Source: Gari tellinella
Taxonomy: Eukaryota; Mollusca; Bivalvia; Cardiida; Psammobiidae
Assembly (NCBI GenBank): GCA_922989275.2
Contig: OV277856.1
Coordinates: forward strand, 84,773,038 to 84,837,037
DNA: 64,000 bases
Direction of reading: 5' to 3'
The notes under the pieces were generated by a model, which worked only from the letters and a program-made list of their open reading frames with translations, did no database searches and had not been told where the DNA came from. Of the stretch, positions 23,535-34,506 are shown one piece after another (position 1 is the stretch's first letter; every line of letters starts with the position of its first letter). The position numbers and the translations under genes are program-made.

Positions 23535-23780
23535 CAGTGGAGAATCTGTTATTCTTTCCCGTTTAAACGCAAACGTACGCAAACGCAAAGCGCTAAAACG
23601 TAGAAAATAACAACTTTTGGACAATTCTGATATTTCATGTTTATCTTGGTGGCAAACAGTTTGGAGCCTGATCAGACGCCGGGTTACCCGGTGTCTGATC
23701 TGGCTCCAAACTGTTTGCACTGCAAATAATAGTTTTAGCGTAAACGCGTTTATTGGGAAAGAATAACAGATTCTCCACTG
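23535..23780 (-). mobile_element. MITE family A, full length (246 bp)
   Basis: TA-flanked with intact ends and core (loop GGGTTACCC). Same orientation as 19446. Confidence 0.95.
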
Positions 23781-23789
23781 TAACACAAA

Positions 23790-24415
23790 TTGAAAATTCA
23801 TACACTATTTTAAAAAAGACTTTTTTATGCAGACAGTGTTACGGCAGGTTTTAGCAAGTTGCCTGCAAATAGTTCTTACATAAAAACATAATGTAAGAGA
23901 ACTGTTTAATTTTATTTGAGGTTTATTCCGAAAATATACGCGCAGCTATTTGAGTTCTCAGCAACATACATAACTCTAAAATAGTTCTAAATATTGTTTA
24001 ACACTTTTATTGTCATTGCATTATATTACACAAATAATGTCTTTTTAGGTGGACGTCAATAAACTGTGTTGAGAACGATGAGCAACCGCGTTACAAGGCA
24101 TCTCATTTTGACCTAAACTGTTTTGCTAAACTCGGTTATGTTGGACTTTTGAAAGAACTGGGTCAACTCATCGCAGCTTTTCTAAAATGTCCACATTGTT
24201 TGGAGCATGATCCAATCCTTTGTTCCTCGAGTTAAAGTTATAATTATTACATAACTGAGCTTGTAGAAACAATGACTAACGACAACTGTGAAGCAGCCGA
24301 TCTCGTAGCAGGCGATTGTGTGATCAATTTTAAACGATTGTCGTCTGTTTTCTTTCTTATCATGTCTATACGTTAGTCAATTTAATTAAAGACGTATTGA
24401 ATTTTGTGTTAAGCA
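23790..24415. other. Intergenic with one worn hairpin
   Basis: A degraded B-type core is at about 24055-24125 (GAGAACGATGAG..GGCATCTCATTTTGACC). Otherwise nothing. Confidence 0.4.
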
Positions 24416-24505
24416 GTTATGATCCTGATCAGACGCCACATCACGCGGCGTCTGATCAGGATCAAAACTGTTTTCAAAATAACTACAGGGTAAGGTAGTT
24501 AATGG
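24415..24505. mobile_element. B-type hairpin core, good palindrome
   Basis: AGCAGTTATGATCCTGATC..ACATCACGC..GATCAGGATCAAAACTG, followed by GGGTAAGGTAGTTAA. Left terminus unclear. Confidence 0.55.
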
Positions 24506-25018
24506 GCTGAGACTGAATGCAATGTTCATGTACACCAATACCTTCAACAGCAGGGCAAAACTCGTATCAATGATTTTGGCACTTGTTTTAATCTACAGAA
24601 ATATAAGGGATCAGAGACTATTAGAGACAGTTTTGCACAACAGGGAAATTAAATGATCCAGTTATTCATTACTACTTGTATAGGCGCACAATGGAAACAA
24701 TTATCCTGTTTCTATTCTGAGTTCCAAGGACGTCTGACCGATTTCATCAAGAAGAAGGAGTAATGCGATAATGTTTTATTTTCTGTATTCAAATTTCTCG
24801 CCAAAACCTTTCTAAAACAGTATATCCTGTTTAAAGCGACCACTTAAAAGAATCCAATGGATGGATCTTAGATACAAGAGCTTGTCCAATGAAGGGTTTA
24901 TTGATATCAAAAGCTCCCATGGCAGTATGTTGTATTATAGGTACCTGCATTACCCAGTCACTATGTCTTGTCCTCAGTTTCCATCCTGAAAAGATGCTGA
25001 CTATGTTTGCATCTGATT

Positions 25019-25140
25019 TTAACCCATGTGTGCCCAGTAGGTTCTTCCATGTTTATACATTGGATAAGCTCATTTTATCAAAGGGATGCCTGGTCACAAT
25101 TTTCATTTCCATTTTTTCCCATCAAAATGTATTTTTTATA
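25019..25140. mobile_element. MITE family F, truncated
   Basis: TTAACCCATGTGTGCCCAGT left end, TTCCATGTTTATACATTGG and CAAAGGGATGCCTGGTCA are shared with other F copies. Hairpin and right end are absent. Confidence 0.6.
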
Positions 25141-25735
25141 TTTACATTCAATAGACACATTTTATGATAGAAGAATAATTTAGTTTTTGATGATATATAT
25201 TTCAATATTTCATTGATTCTTCTCGCAAATTGACCTGTATTTTCTACTTATTTTACATGTTGGAATGTAAAGATATGTATAGATGTAAAATATGTGAATA
25301 AAATTATTGAAAAATGATATTGTAGCTTGTTTCATAATAGATGAAAAATATTTTGTAAACTAGTAAACAAGTTTTAATACTAGAAACACACTTAATGACG
25401 AACATTTTGTATTACCTACTAATGCCTAGCGTGTTCCAAAATGACATTTCAAACAATTAAGACAAGTATTACGCACCATTTAACCAATTTGCGCTTAGTG
25501 GACTTTTCTATGCTTATATATTGGACTATTCTATGTTTTATCTTTTGGATGTCTAGTATTTAAGTTTCGTTTTCTTTTTTGATAATGAAATTTGCTTTCG
25601 GCAAACAGTGAAGATGCTGAACAGAGAATGTATTACCTAATTATGTCCCAAATGTGGGATCTTGGGGACGACAGTGTTCAATTAAAGTTAAATTGATCTC
25701 TGATACGTGTCTACATTGTTTATCATTATCGATAA
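25141..25735. other. Intergenic, nothing recognised
   Basis: AT-rich, no coding potential seen. Confidence 0.45.
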
Positions 25736-25739
25736 AGTT

Positions 25740-25835
25740 TAGCTTAATACTGTGTGACATTAAACTGTTCACTGTAAATGACGCAAATGGTTGTTTTGCA
25801 AACTGTTTTGCGACTTTAACAGTGAAAAGTTAAAT
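25740..25835. mobile_element. Worn B-type remnant
   Basis: TTAAACTGTTCACTG..TTTTGCAAACTGTTTTGCG..CAGTGAAAAGTTAA. Only the outer hairpin arms survive. Confidence 0.35.
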
Positions 25836-26165
25836 GTCTATTCTGTTTGCAGGGCTGTAATTTTCAGTAATTTGATTAATGGAAATATCCACGCAGTACC
25901 ACACTAGTTCGTTCATTATTCGTACTTCTATCAGGTACTCCTGACACGGTTAAAAGGCACATTGGAAATAGTCATTAGATTATAACGATATAATTGGCTT
26001 AAAGCTCCAACCGTGCGTATTTACTTAATTATTCCATAACAAACATTCTGGAATGGGATTGCATTACGTGTATGTAAGGCGAGTTCCAATCAAGAATCTC
26101 CAATCAAATAAACCCGTAGAAACAAAATGCTTCAGCGTGGCAATATAGTATAGAGTTACAATGAT

Positions 26166-26378
26166 TTAACCCTTCCGTTGCCATAATAAAATTTGATTAG
26201 AAATATGTCTACTTCAGAATTTTCCTAACGTAATGTTTTTAGATATTGACCGAAGAAATATTAATACGACTGGCACACAGTTTGAGTCTAGATTACACAC
26301 CGAGTTACCTGGCCTCAGATCTCCTATCAGACAATTTATAAATGTCCGTGAAGTCGCGATTTGATAGTGATAGGGTAA
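26166..26378. mobile_element. Degraded B' MITE
   Basis: Left TTAACCCTTCCGTTGCC; worn core CACAGTTTGAGTCTAGATTA..CAGATCTCCTATCAGAC; right GAAGTCGCGATTTGATAGTGATAGGG. It lies between two blocks of the segmental duplication. Confidence 0.5.
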
Positions 26379-26646
26379 AGTACGAACAGGTGATAGACAA
26401 TCACCCGCAGTAATTTGATGATGTTTCCCGTATTTAGCCTTTGTTCTGCGGAATAATCGTATTCTTCCAAACTGACATCAGCTACACTTATTTTAAATTT
26501 TGTGCAAGTATCATTATTATTTATGAATATCAGAACGACTGTCAAACCGTTTCATTCCCTAATGTACTTTAGAAAGCTAATATTCTCATTTGTATCCAAA
26601 CTGTTTGAAAAAAGAGAGAAGATATTGAGCTTAAGATGATTGCAGG

Positions 26647-26868
26647 TTAACACGTTTACTGCCTTAACCGAACCAGATCATTATGGATATTTTCAAACAG
26701 TTTGTATTCTGATGTTACGCCGCGTGACACGACGTCTGATCAGAAATCAAATTGTTTCCCACTCATTGCAATATTTCATTACTCAAAATACCCAAAATCA
26801 AAATCTGAGAAATAAAAGCAGACGACAATTGTTATAAATTGATGACGTCATGGCAGTGACGAGGTTAA
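26647..26868. mobile_element. MITE family B
   Basis: TTAA both sides; TTAACACGTTTACTGCC left; core CAAACAGTTTGTATTCTGAT..CGACGTCTGATCAG; TGACGTCA at 26843-26850; right GGCAGTGACGAGGTTAA. Confidence 0.8.
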
Positions 26869-26902
26869 GCTGATTAAATGAAGATATTGTGTAAATATTC
26901 CA

Positions 26903-27116
26903 TTAACCCCTTCACTTCCATGGTCTGAATATATTTGTTTTTGCAAATAGGTCAAAGGTCGTGATCAAATGCATAGTTACTCGGTGTCTGATCAGGATCA
27001 AAACTGTTTGAATCCCTTATCTATGAGTACTCAATATAAATATCTGAAATTGATACTTTTTAACTAAAAGAGGACCAAAAGTTTTTACACACAACATTCT
27101 AATAGTGAAGGGTTAA
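26903..27116. mobile_element. MITE family B, shares its right TTAA with the next copy
   Basis: TTAACCCCTTCACTTCC left; core with GTTACTCGGTGTCTGATCAG; right end AATAGTGAAGGGTTAA. The TTAA at 27113-27116 is also the left target site of the following element. Confidence 0.75.
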
Positions 27117-27329
27117 CCCAGTCACTGCCTTACCCCGAGTACAATGGTTATTTGAAAACAGTTTGGATCCTGATCAGACGCCGCGTAACGCGGCGTCTGA
27201 TCAGGATCCAAACTGTTTGAAACTGATTTCAACATTTCTAAAGCCAAAATACCTAAACTTTAAATTTTAGAAATAACAGCAGACGATAATTGTTTGAAAT
27301 TTATGACGTCATGGCAGTGAAGGGGTTAA
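27113..27329. mobile_element. MITE family B, well preserved
   Basis: TTAACCCAGTCACTGCCTTA; core perfect (about 27156-27220, loop GCGTAACGC); TGACGTCA at 27304-27311; right GGCAGTGAAGGGGTTAA. A reference copy for family B. Confidence 0.9.
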
Positions 27330-27470
27330 GCGTGTCAAGGACTTGTCATAGTTTCATCAGACTTCAGCAATAACTCGATTATAGACAATCTTTGGGGAAT
27401 TTCATCAATCAGAACCCAACATGTTCTGCTCTAATGTACACGGGTAAAGTAAATGGATGTTTTATTCCTA

Positions 27471-27688
27471 TTAACCCCTTCACTGCCTTACGCCGAGCAC
27501 GACAGTATTTTGCAAACAGTTTGAATCCTGATCAGACGCCGCGATACGCGGCGTCTGATCAGGATCCAACCTATTTGACACTCAATTTAATATTTCTTCA
27601 GTCAAAACAGCCAAAATTAAAATTTAACACATAAAAGCAGACAACAATTGATTAAATTATTTGATGACGTCACGGCTGTGAAGGGAAA
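27471..27688. mobile_element. MITE family B
   Basis: TTAACCCCTTCACTGCC left; core about 27513-27575; TGACGTCA at 27665-27672; right GGCTGTGAAGGG with the TTAA mutated to GAAA. Fourth B element in about 1 kb. Confidence 0.85.
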
Positions 27689-27689
27689 C

Positions 27690-28245
27690 CAGGGTACAAT
27701 CAAAGTTCTTGAGAGAACTGATAATGGTTTCAAAATGAATCAGAGAGGTATTAGTTTGGAGATTAAACCGGGAGTTTACTAATAGTAAACATTCGGAGAG
27801 AACAATATTTCTTTAAATATTGAACAATACTTCCGGGTTTGGCCTACACTTTATTTTGTAAATAATGTTATGAAGCAAGTGAATACTTTTCAAGCATAAT
27901 CAAACATTTATATGTAAGAACTCTTTCACACAAGCATCAATCAGTTTCATTTCAAATCAGAAGTAGACCAGACGCTAAACAACTCTGGCTGTTTTATTTA
28001 ACATCTAGTATGGATGTAACTTCTTGTTAATGTCGTTATTCTGCAGTTTTGATATTGATTCACTCTGGCAATTACCACTTAATTAAATTAGTATTACATT
28101 TATAATATCATTCATTGATATACTTGATTTTTAAAATATCAGATCAGGGTTTACACTGTTTGTACAGCATGTTAATGCAGGATCGAGTTTATGCGTACGA
28201 TACTAGTATAGGTTTTGAAAATATTAGACCAAATAAGACCCAGCT
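27690..28245. other. Intergenic, nothing recognised
   Basis: No repeat border or coding region seen. Confidence 0.45.
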
Positions 28246-28249
28246 TATT

Positions 28250-28322
28250 GACCGAAACGACCTGCCTCTAAAAATAAGCCGAAACGACCCATGTCGAAAC
28301 AACTTATTCCGAAACGACCCGT
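28250..28322. repeat. Short CCGAAACGAC motif cluster
   Basis: CCGAAACGAC occurs at 28252, 28279 and 28310, with a related GTCGAAAC at 28293 and ATAAG/TTATT in between. An irregular tandem-like cluster of unknown nature. Confidence 0.5.
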
Positions 28323-28678
28323 TATTTAATCTCCTTCACAGAGAGGGCCCGTTACAATGTACCATTCGTACACAAGGAAAGTGAAAGTCGGTTATTCCAG
28401 TTTTGGTAACTTTATATTTACTTTAAAGTAGTATGTGTATGCACCCGAAGTTTATTTTTGCAATCGTTTCGTTATTTCTTCTCATACAGTTTTCAAAATT
28501 AATAGATTATATGTTTAAGCGATATAACTGAGTGTTTCTTTCTTGAGCGAATGAGTACTGAGTCAAAGTCTTAGAAACGACTACGACTATGATTGACTCA
28601 AATCAAAGATTTAAAACCATTCAAAAACGTTATTTAGCCAACATTCCGTCTGCTTGGAAACTCTTGTATGTTAATCCC

Positions 28679-28930
28679 TTAACCCTTTACCTTATAGAAG
28701 CGCTTTTTAGCACATTCAGTTTATTCTTACACCGAAGAAAATAGTTCCAATTTATACAGTCATGAATATGTACCAGAAGTAATATTTTCTTAATTCTAGT
28801 AGGTGGTAACTTTAAGCAGGCTGAAAGTAAAGCAAAATGCGCCTTAGGGCGCATTCTGCTTTACTTTCAACCTGATTTAAGTACTCACCTATTTTCAAAA
28901 CTATACACAGGCTATGGGGTAAAGGGTTAA
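28679..28930. mobile_element. MITE family C, complete
   Basis: TTAACCCTTTACCTTATAGA / GCTATGGGGTAAAGGGTTAA. Core palindrome about 28813-28880 (TTTAAGCAGGCTGAAAGTAA..GCGCCTTAGGGCGC). Its right TTAA is shared with the next element. Confidence 0.9.
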
Positions 28931-29098
28931 CTCACATGACGTCATTAATTGTACAAATTGTCGTCTGGTTTTATTTCTCAAATTCAAAGCTCAGGTGTTT
29001 TGAAATATTGAAATAAGTGTCGTTACGCGGCGTCTGATCAGAATCCAAAAACTTTACAAATAACAATTGACCTCGAAGTAAGGCAGTAAAGGGGTTAC
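28927..29098 (-). mobile_element. MITE family B, reversed, one hairpin arm lost
   Basis: Starts at the shared TTAA, with TGACGTCA at 28937-28944 and AATTGTCGTCTG. Then GTTACGCGGCGTCTGATCAG and the end AGGCAGTAAAGGGGTTA. Confidence 0.7.
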
Positions 29099-29181
29099 AT
29101 GATTCACATTTAGATTTCTGCACAATTACGACGCCTGGTCTGTATCCAAACTGTTTGCAAACACAAATGAAGTCGCAATCA

Positions 29182-29614
29182 GACAGGTGAATATTAATAT
29201 TCAGCAGGTAAGGCAGTTACCTGTAGACGGCAGTTTTTCTCCGACTGGATATAACTGCACTTTTAAATATCTATTCTAAGTGTCGTGCAGAAGCGACGCA
29301 GGGGCCCGTTTCATAAAACATCTTACGACAAATGGTGTCGTAAGTCAAAACTTTAAAATACATTTAATCTCTTATTTCTCTATCTAATCCTGTCTTGTGA
29401 CATCTTTTTGGAATCGTCTTTTCAAGACGATTCCAAAAGGATGTCACAAGACAGGATAAGATGGAGAAATAAAAAGAAATTGATACTTTTATAATCTGAC
29501 TAACGACAAAATTTATCGTAAGAAGTTTTATGAAACGGGCCCCTGGTCTACTCGGTGTCTTATCTGAGTGCAAACTTGTTGTAACACTTGTCAGAATAAT
29601 AAACACCACATAGT
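29182..29614 (+). repeat. Tandem duplication, unit 1 (433 bp)
   Basis: Begins GACAGGTGAATATTAATATT and ends CACCACATAGT. Directly followed by unit 2 of the same length. It contains MITE G at offset 119. Confidence 0.95.
29301..29543 (+). mobile_element. MITE family G (243 bp), orientation 1
   Basis: Ends GGGGCCCGTTTCATAAAAC and its complement, then TCTTACGAC. A long hairpin (CTAATCCTGTCTTGTGACAT..GGAATCGTCTT) forms the middle. Left arm has GTCAAAACTTTAAAATAC; right arm has the unlike TTTTATAATCTGAC. Confidence 0.9.
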
Positions 29615-30047
29615 GACAGGTGAATATTAATATTCAGCAGGTAAGGCAGTTACCTGTAGACGGCAGTTTTTCTCCGACTGGATATAACTGCACTTTTAAA
29701 TATCTATTCTAAGTGTCGTGCAGAAGCGACGCTGGGGCCCGTTTCATAAAACTTCTTACGACAAAAGTTGTCGTAAGTCAGATTATAAAAGTCTCAATTA
29801 TTATTTATTTCTCAATCTAATCCTGTCTTGTGACATCTTTTTGGAATCGTCTTGAAAAGACGATTCCAAAAAGATGTCACAAGACAGGATTAGAGAGAGA
29901 AATCAGAGATTAAATGTATTTTAAAGTTTTGACTTACGACAACATTTGTCGTAAGATGTTTTATGAAACGGGCCCCTGGTCTACTCGGCGTCTTATCTGA
30001 GTGCAAACTTGCTGTAACACTTGTCAGAATAATAAACACCACACAGT
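29615..30047 (+). repeat. Tandem duplication, unit 2 (433 bp)
   Basis: Flanks of the MITE match unit 1 with only a few substitutions (for example CTCGGCGTC versus CTCGGTGTC). The resident MITE lies at the same offset but inverted. Confidence 0.95.
29734..29976 (-). mobile_element. MITE family G (243 bp), orientation 2 (inverted in place)
   Basis: Same ends, length and position in the unit as 29301-29543, but the arm with GTCAGATTATAAAAG is now on the left and GTATTTTAAAGTTTTGAC on the right. The reverse complement matches copy 1 nearly base for base. Confidence 0.95.
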
Positions 30048-30049
30048 GT

Positions 30050-30990
30050 GTCATGGATGAATCAATACTTTCAAAAATTAGTGAAAGGAGTTTATGTTCA
30101 AATAGTATGGTATAAAACAGATAACATGTTTACATGTATTATGGTTACAGCGTTTTCGTTGATTTTTATTTTTTAAAAAAGTCAAGCCTGATCAAACAAG
30201 ACAGGAACTATGCAAACATTATTAGCATAGATACGCCAACGACGACTTGATTGTTTTAATAGAAATAGGCTACATTCTGAGTCACTGTGATAACAAAGCG
30301 AGTTTTCGAACTGAAAACATGAACAGTTTTGTTTTCAATAAGGTTTAATAGTTATTCATAACCATTTGAAACTGATAAATCATTAAGACATGTCTTAAAT
30401 CAAGTCAAAGCTCAGTGATCTTTACTGCATTTCCGCAGTCTCACTTCAGGTATCCGTCTGTTTTAAGGGCGCTGACTGCAGCAGAAAAAGAGTAACGTGT
30501 GGCTTCGTTGTGTCTTTATTGAATGGATTGTGACAAAATAGATCAACTACTTTGACTTGAGATGTAAGAAATTCCGTTTTCAGCTTTCAAATATTAAAAA
30601 AGCAATATGAACACTCAAACGAATTTAAGAGTGGTATTTACAACAGATAGCAGTTTAAGGCTATGTAAAGCATACACTATCATATGAACATTTTGCAAAC
30701 CTAGAACATGTATAGCTTGATCAGTTTGACTACCTATATCTACATAATCAGTTACTTTAAATGGTTTCTTGCAGCCTTATATGTGAAACCTTTCTTTTAA
30801 GTCCTTCTTTTAAACAGCCTATATTAAACTTGTGTGTGTCGGAAAATAGCTGTTACAGCTAATGTTTACTGTTATATTGTATCCGACGTTACATAAATCT
30901 TCTTGTATCTTGTCTCTTGTATCTTGGCATACTCTTCCAACTGCTTTGAACATTGTACCGCTTATATATACATTTTGTTGACACTGTCAC
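30050..30990. other. Intergenic, nothing recognised
   Basis: AT-rich, no MITE or coding region seen. Confidence 0.45.
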
Positions 30991-30995
30991 GTTGC

Positions 30996-31162
30996 TTAAC
31001 ATTCGCGCTTCAAAGCGCGTTTGCAAACAGTAACGCGGCGTCTGATCAGGATCCAAGCTGTTTGACACTCGTTTTGAAATTACTTACCTATTGTCTAATT
31101 TTGAAACGGCATTGCAGACACCAAAATTGAAGCATACGACAATGAAACGGTGAAGGGGTAAA
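30996..31162 (-). mobile_element. B' MITE, reversed, partial hairpin
   Basis: TTAACATTCGCGCTTCAAAGCGC left, CAAACAGTAACGCGGCGTC (one stem arm lost), CAATGAAACGGTGAAGGGG right. Compare 49640-49830. Confidence 0.65.
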
Positions 31163-31380
31163 CCTTTCACTGAACAATTGATAGTGAAAGCGTTAAGGTA
31201 GTATAAAATATGATGGGATCGAACCAATGTCGGTCTACATGTATATGACTCGACTTTGAGCGATCGGCCATTTTGTTTTCAGCATCTGTTCTTTCGTACC
31301 TAACCATGTTTATGCATTGGTCTGATCTCATAAAGGGCATCCGCAGTCTTAGCCTTTTCATGATCAAATCTATCGTGAGG

Positions 31381-31567
31381 TTGACACCCCTTCACTGCCA
31401 ACTTGTCGCCTACTTCAATATATATGTCTGTAATATCGTTTCAAAGTTAGATTTAAGGCAGTATTACTTACGTTATTTCAAAACAAGTGACGTAACGCGG
31501 TGGCTAATCAAGATCAAAACTGTTTGCAAATGCGCTTTATAACAGCATTAAGAATAACAGGGTTTAA
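31381..31567 (+). mobile_element. B' MITE, degraded
   Basis: ACACCCCTTCACTGCC left, TGTCGCCTACTTC, worn core GTAACGCGGTGGCTAATC, then TTTGCAAATGCGCTTTATAAC. Confidence 0.6.
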
Positions 31568-32002
31568 CATAGGAAACAAGGGGTTGACTATTATGAGTAG
31601 ACATAGTTAATGGGTACAATGGGCCGTGCACAAATCGGACCATGTTCGGACAAAACGGCCATGTCAAAGGACAAAACGATTTATGTTTTAAGACAAACGG
31701 ATACTAATATTGTTTCTGTTTTTATCAGTGAAAAGGTTAATGAGCATGTAGCAACAAATATATTTTCAGGAGTACTTCTGCATTCTTCCGTATATCTACA
31801 GCAATCAATATTTTGGATAATGTATTATAATGATATGTATCATTTAATAATCCATATAGGCTAAGGCGTGTAACATATACATGTCAACTGTTCCGATAAG
31901 TAGCTGTCTAATATACACGTCCATTTAGTTCCTTTCGGGTGATTTATTTCTGTTCAAGTCAAGTATTCATGTTATTGAACTAATAACTGTTGCTCAGACA
32001 CT

Positions 32003-32365
32003 TTGAATATTAATATGCACTCAAAGATCACATTTAAAATGTTCTCTCTCAATGAGAGTGAGTTGGTTAACACTGATCTATTTTTATCCAGTCCCGTGGA
32101 CATTTACAGTGCCATATTCATTTTGCTGATTCAATTGGAACTGCCAATTACTATTACGAAGCAGTTGTTGACATTCATGTCCACAGGTTCATTTCCTAAT
32201 AAATATTGCTGGAGTAAAACAGTAAAAAGAGCAATAAAGAATACGTATGTCTTAGAATGGAATGTCCGTACGTCTTTTGATAGGTTCAGATCAGCTCACA
32301 GCAATTTCCAAATATGCACCTGTGGATTTTCTCTCAAAGATTTCCTAAAATGCTCATTTATGTAA
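32003..32365 (+). pseudogene. Probable non-LTR reverse transcriptase C-terminal remnant
   Basis: A 120-codon frame includes FPNKYCWSKTVKRAIKN then EWNVR and FDRFRSAHSNF. This spacing (FPxKxxWk..v, W.xR, then r.f..H) is what I recall of the C-terminal end of bivalve retrotransposon reverse transcriptases with a linked endonuclease. No catalytic YxDD segment is present in any nearby frame, so it would be a dead fragment. It is isolated, with no RT core upstream. Homology is from memory and unverified; it may be chance. Confidence 0.35.
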
Positions 32366-32369
32366 AATC

Positions 32370-32755
32370 TGTCGCACAATTGATAGCATATTTGGTTCGA
32401 TATGATGATAATTGTTACAAGTGCGATGGTAGTTGTGATGGTTATAACTTAGCAGATCATCTATAACTCGACTGTTCCATGACTGCATATATGAGAACAA
32501 AGTTTTCAAATTATGTCAGTTCAGATCTTTGATCACAAGTCTGCAACAGTTTTAGATCACCAGACAGAAAGGAATATAAAAATACAATTCTAAGTGTTCA
32601 TCACCCAGTTGTTGAAGGGTTTCTTAGGACTGGTCGGTGTTATGATGATCTGTTATGTATAGTGTTCAAACATGCACATTTTATACTTCACTCAAATGGC
32701 TAATTTCTATTTCACAAATGAATTATTAAAACTTTAGGTGCAGTTACTAAGTAAT
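32370..32755. other. Intergenic, nothing recognised
   Basis: No repeat border or coding region seen. Confidence 0.45.
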
Positions 32756-32764
32756 ATTGTAATA

Positions 32765-32842
32765 CTTGTCAGGGGGGTTTAGATACCGATCAGACGCCGA
32801 GTTACTCGGTGTCTTACCAGGATCAAAACTCTTTTTCAACTC
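32765..32842. mobile_element. Isolated B-type hairpin core
   Basis: GGTTTAGATACCGATCAGACGCC.. GTTACTCGGTGTCTTACCAG..AAACTC. No termini found. Confidence 0.5.
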
Positions 32843-33152
32843 TTTTGTCGTCATCTTTTATAATCATAATCTATAACAACAGCAGAATCTTTATTAAATT
32901 GCCTATATGAAAAAGGTAACATTGCTACAGTCAATACTCTGATATGTTCTCTAGGTTACGTTTTGTTTTGCTAGAGAGCGTTGTCGTTTGAGTTGCTGTA
33001 CAGTGATGTATTGTAAGAACTGTTATTTTCATATAGACTCGAATATGTTCTCTAGGTTTCGTTTCGCTAGTGGACTCAGTAGTTTGAGTTAAATGATGTA
33101 TTAAGAGAATTGCTCTCTAATTATGTTATAACATTTTGTTATAACGCTTATA

Positions 33153-33390
33153 CAGAAGAGAAAATGTTATTCTTTCCCGTTTAAACGCGAACGCAACGCA
33201 TTGCAATAAAAGGCACAAAATAACAACTTTTTGACAACTCTGATAATTTATTTTTGTTCTGAGTGGCAACAGTTTGGAACCTGATCAAATGCCGGGTTAC
33301 CCGGCGTCTGATCAGTCTCCAAACTTTTTGCACTGGAAATTATAGTTTTAATAGTTTAGAGTAAACGTGTTTATTGGGGAAAAAATACTA
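33153..33390 (-). mobile_element. MITE family A, diverged
   Basis: TACAGAAGAGAAAATGTTATTC left, TTTCCCGTTTAAACGCG, core CAACAGTTTGGAACCTGATC..GGGTTACCC. The right end is worn to GGGGAAAAAATACTAC. Confidence 0.7.
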
Positions 33391-33399
33391 CTAGATTGA

Positions 33400-33522
33400 C
33401 ACCTATTGCATTTTATTTTTCATGTATATTGTATTGATTGTTGTTTGTCACATGCTGTATATACTTTATTTATGTTCGTGTAATCTTTAATTTGGAGGAA
33501 ATAAAGAAATATATATATACTA
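33400..33522 (+). mobile_element. Possible LINE 3' tail
   Basis: ATGTATATTGTATTG..TTTATTTATGTTCGTGTAATC..GGAGGAAATAAAGAAA followed by (TA)n. AATAAA plus a simple-repeat tail is usual for non-LTR retrotransposon 3' ends. No ORF attached. Confidence 0.3.
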
Positions 33523-33564
33523 ACGTAGGCGCTAATATATCATAAAACATATTGCTCTTGTAAA

Positions 33565-33790
33565 AAAGACTTGCCGGCAACAGACCGTGATATCGCCGTC
33601 TTCACTAACGACCCGGTAAGATCAAATAACAAGCACTGACTCTGGAACGACAGAGGGGTCTATATTTTTGTGGAAAGTCATATATTGATCAGTACTAATG
33701 TGCTTAAAAAGTGTTTTATTAAGTGGTATTACTGCATCCAAATTGAAGCAATACGAGCTCACAAAGTTAATCAGGTCATGTGTTTAGCTG
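33565..33790. repeat. Dispersed repeat M, copy 1
   Basis: GACTTGCCGGCAACAGACC..GTGATATCGCC..GGAACGACAG recurs at 39745 and 51065 in the same order. Unknown class. Confidence 0.5.
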
Positions 33791-33799
33791 ATATTTTTT

Positions 33800-34500
33800 T
33801 TCCGAAGGAACGACTTTTCTGAATACGGACTGCATACTTCTACAGGTCTGTCGTAAATTGTGGAATACCCGGTATGTCATTTTCCCATTCTCAGACAAGG
33901 ACGCTAACGTTTAAGTCATCCATGATACATGTACCTAGACTGTCACATGACCAGATCACGTGATTAGTTACACAGACCTGAATCGAATAGTGCCATTTGA
34001 AATAGCTTATGATTGAATGACATTTTCTGACCCATATGCATGAATGAACGACAGCCTGATCATGCTCAAATTAACCATTTCCTGCATCGTAAATGGTCCA
34101 AATAGGATTGCTTTTAAGGCAAAACCATGCTTGAGGAACTTTCAATTATACCTTCATCTTGCTTTAGTTTGTCACTTAACTAGTGTTGAATATTTAATTT
34201 TGGCATTTATGGGAAGATGTAGATAGCGGCATTCTACGGCACTGCGGTGGAGGAATGTATTCAATAATGTTTGCACTGCATAATAATTTTCGGTCTGAAT
34301 GTTCAATAACAGCTTCAAACGTTTTAAGTATGTTTACTGATACCTGTAGAGTCAATGGAACCAATGATTTTAGTACGGTATGTGGGTCTTTGTAGGCAGG
34401 TATACTTAAATGGCTAGACCAAAAGCCATTATTTACTGAAAGTAAATGCCCACAAGTCACATGGCAAAACCAAGAGTTGAGCTGTAATAAACTTTTGTGA
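33800..34500. other. Intergenic, nothing recognised
   Basis: A minus-strand frame at 34194-34553 has no motif and runs into foldback H. Confidence 0.45.
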
Positions 34501-34506
34501 CACCAT

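Larger units (their letters stand above)
24480..27480. repeat. Diverged segmental duplication, copy 1
   Basis: Short homologous blocks occur in the same order and orientation in copy 2 (35390-38450): AACAGGGAAA..; GAGTTCCAAGG.CGTCT (24718); AAACCCGTAGAAA.AAAATG (26108); GTGATAGA.AATCACCC (26390); AAATGAAGATA.TGTGTAAA (26876); TGTCATAGTTT.ATCAGA (27346); ATGTTTTATTC.TA (27457). MITEs sit between the blocks and mostly differ between copies. Confidence 0.5.

Noticed and set aside
27150..27225. Rho-independent terminators or riboswitch-like stems
   Set aside because: The many strong hairpins are MITE cores; there is no bacterial gene context.
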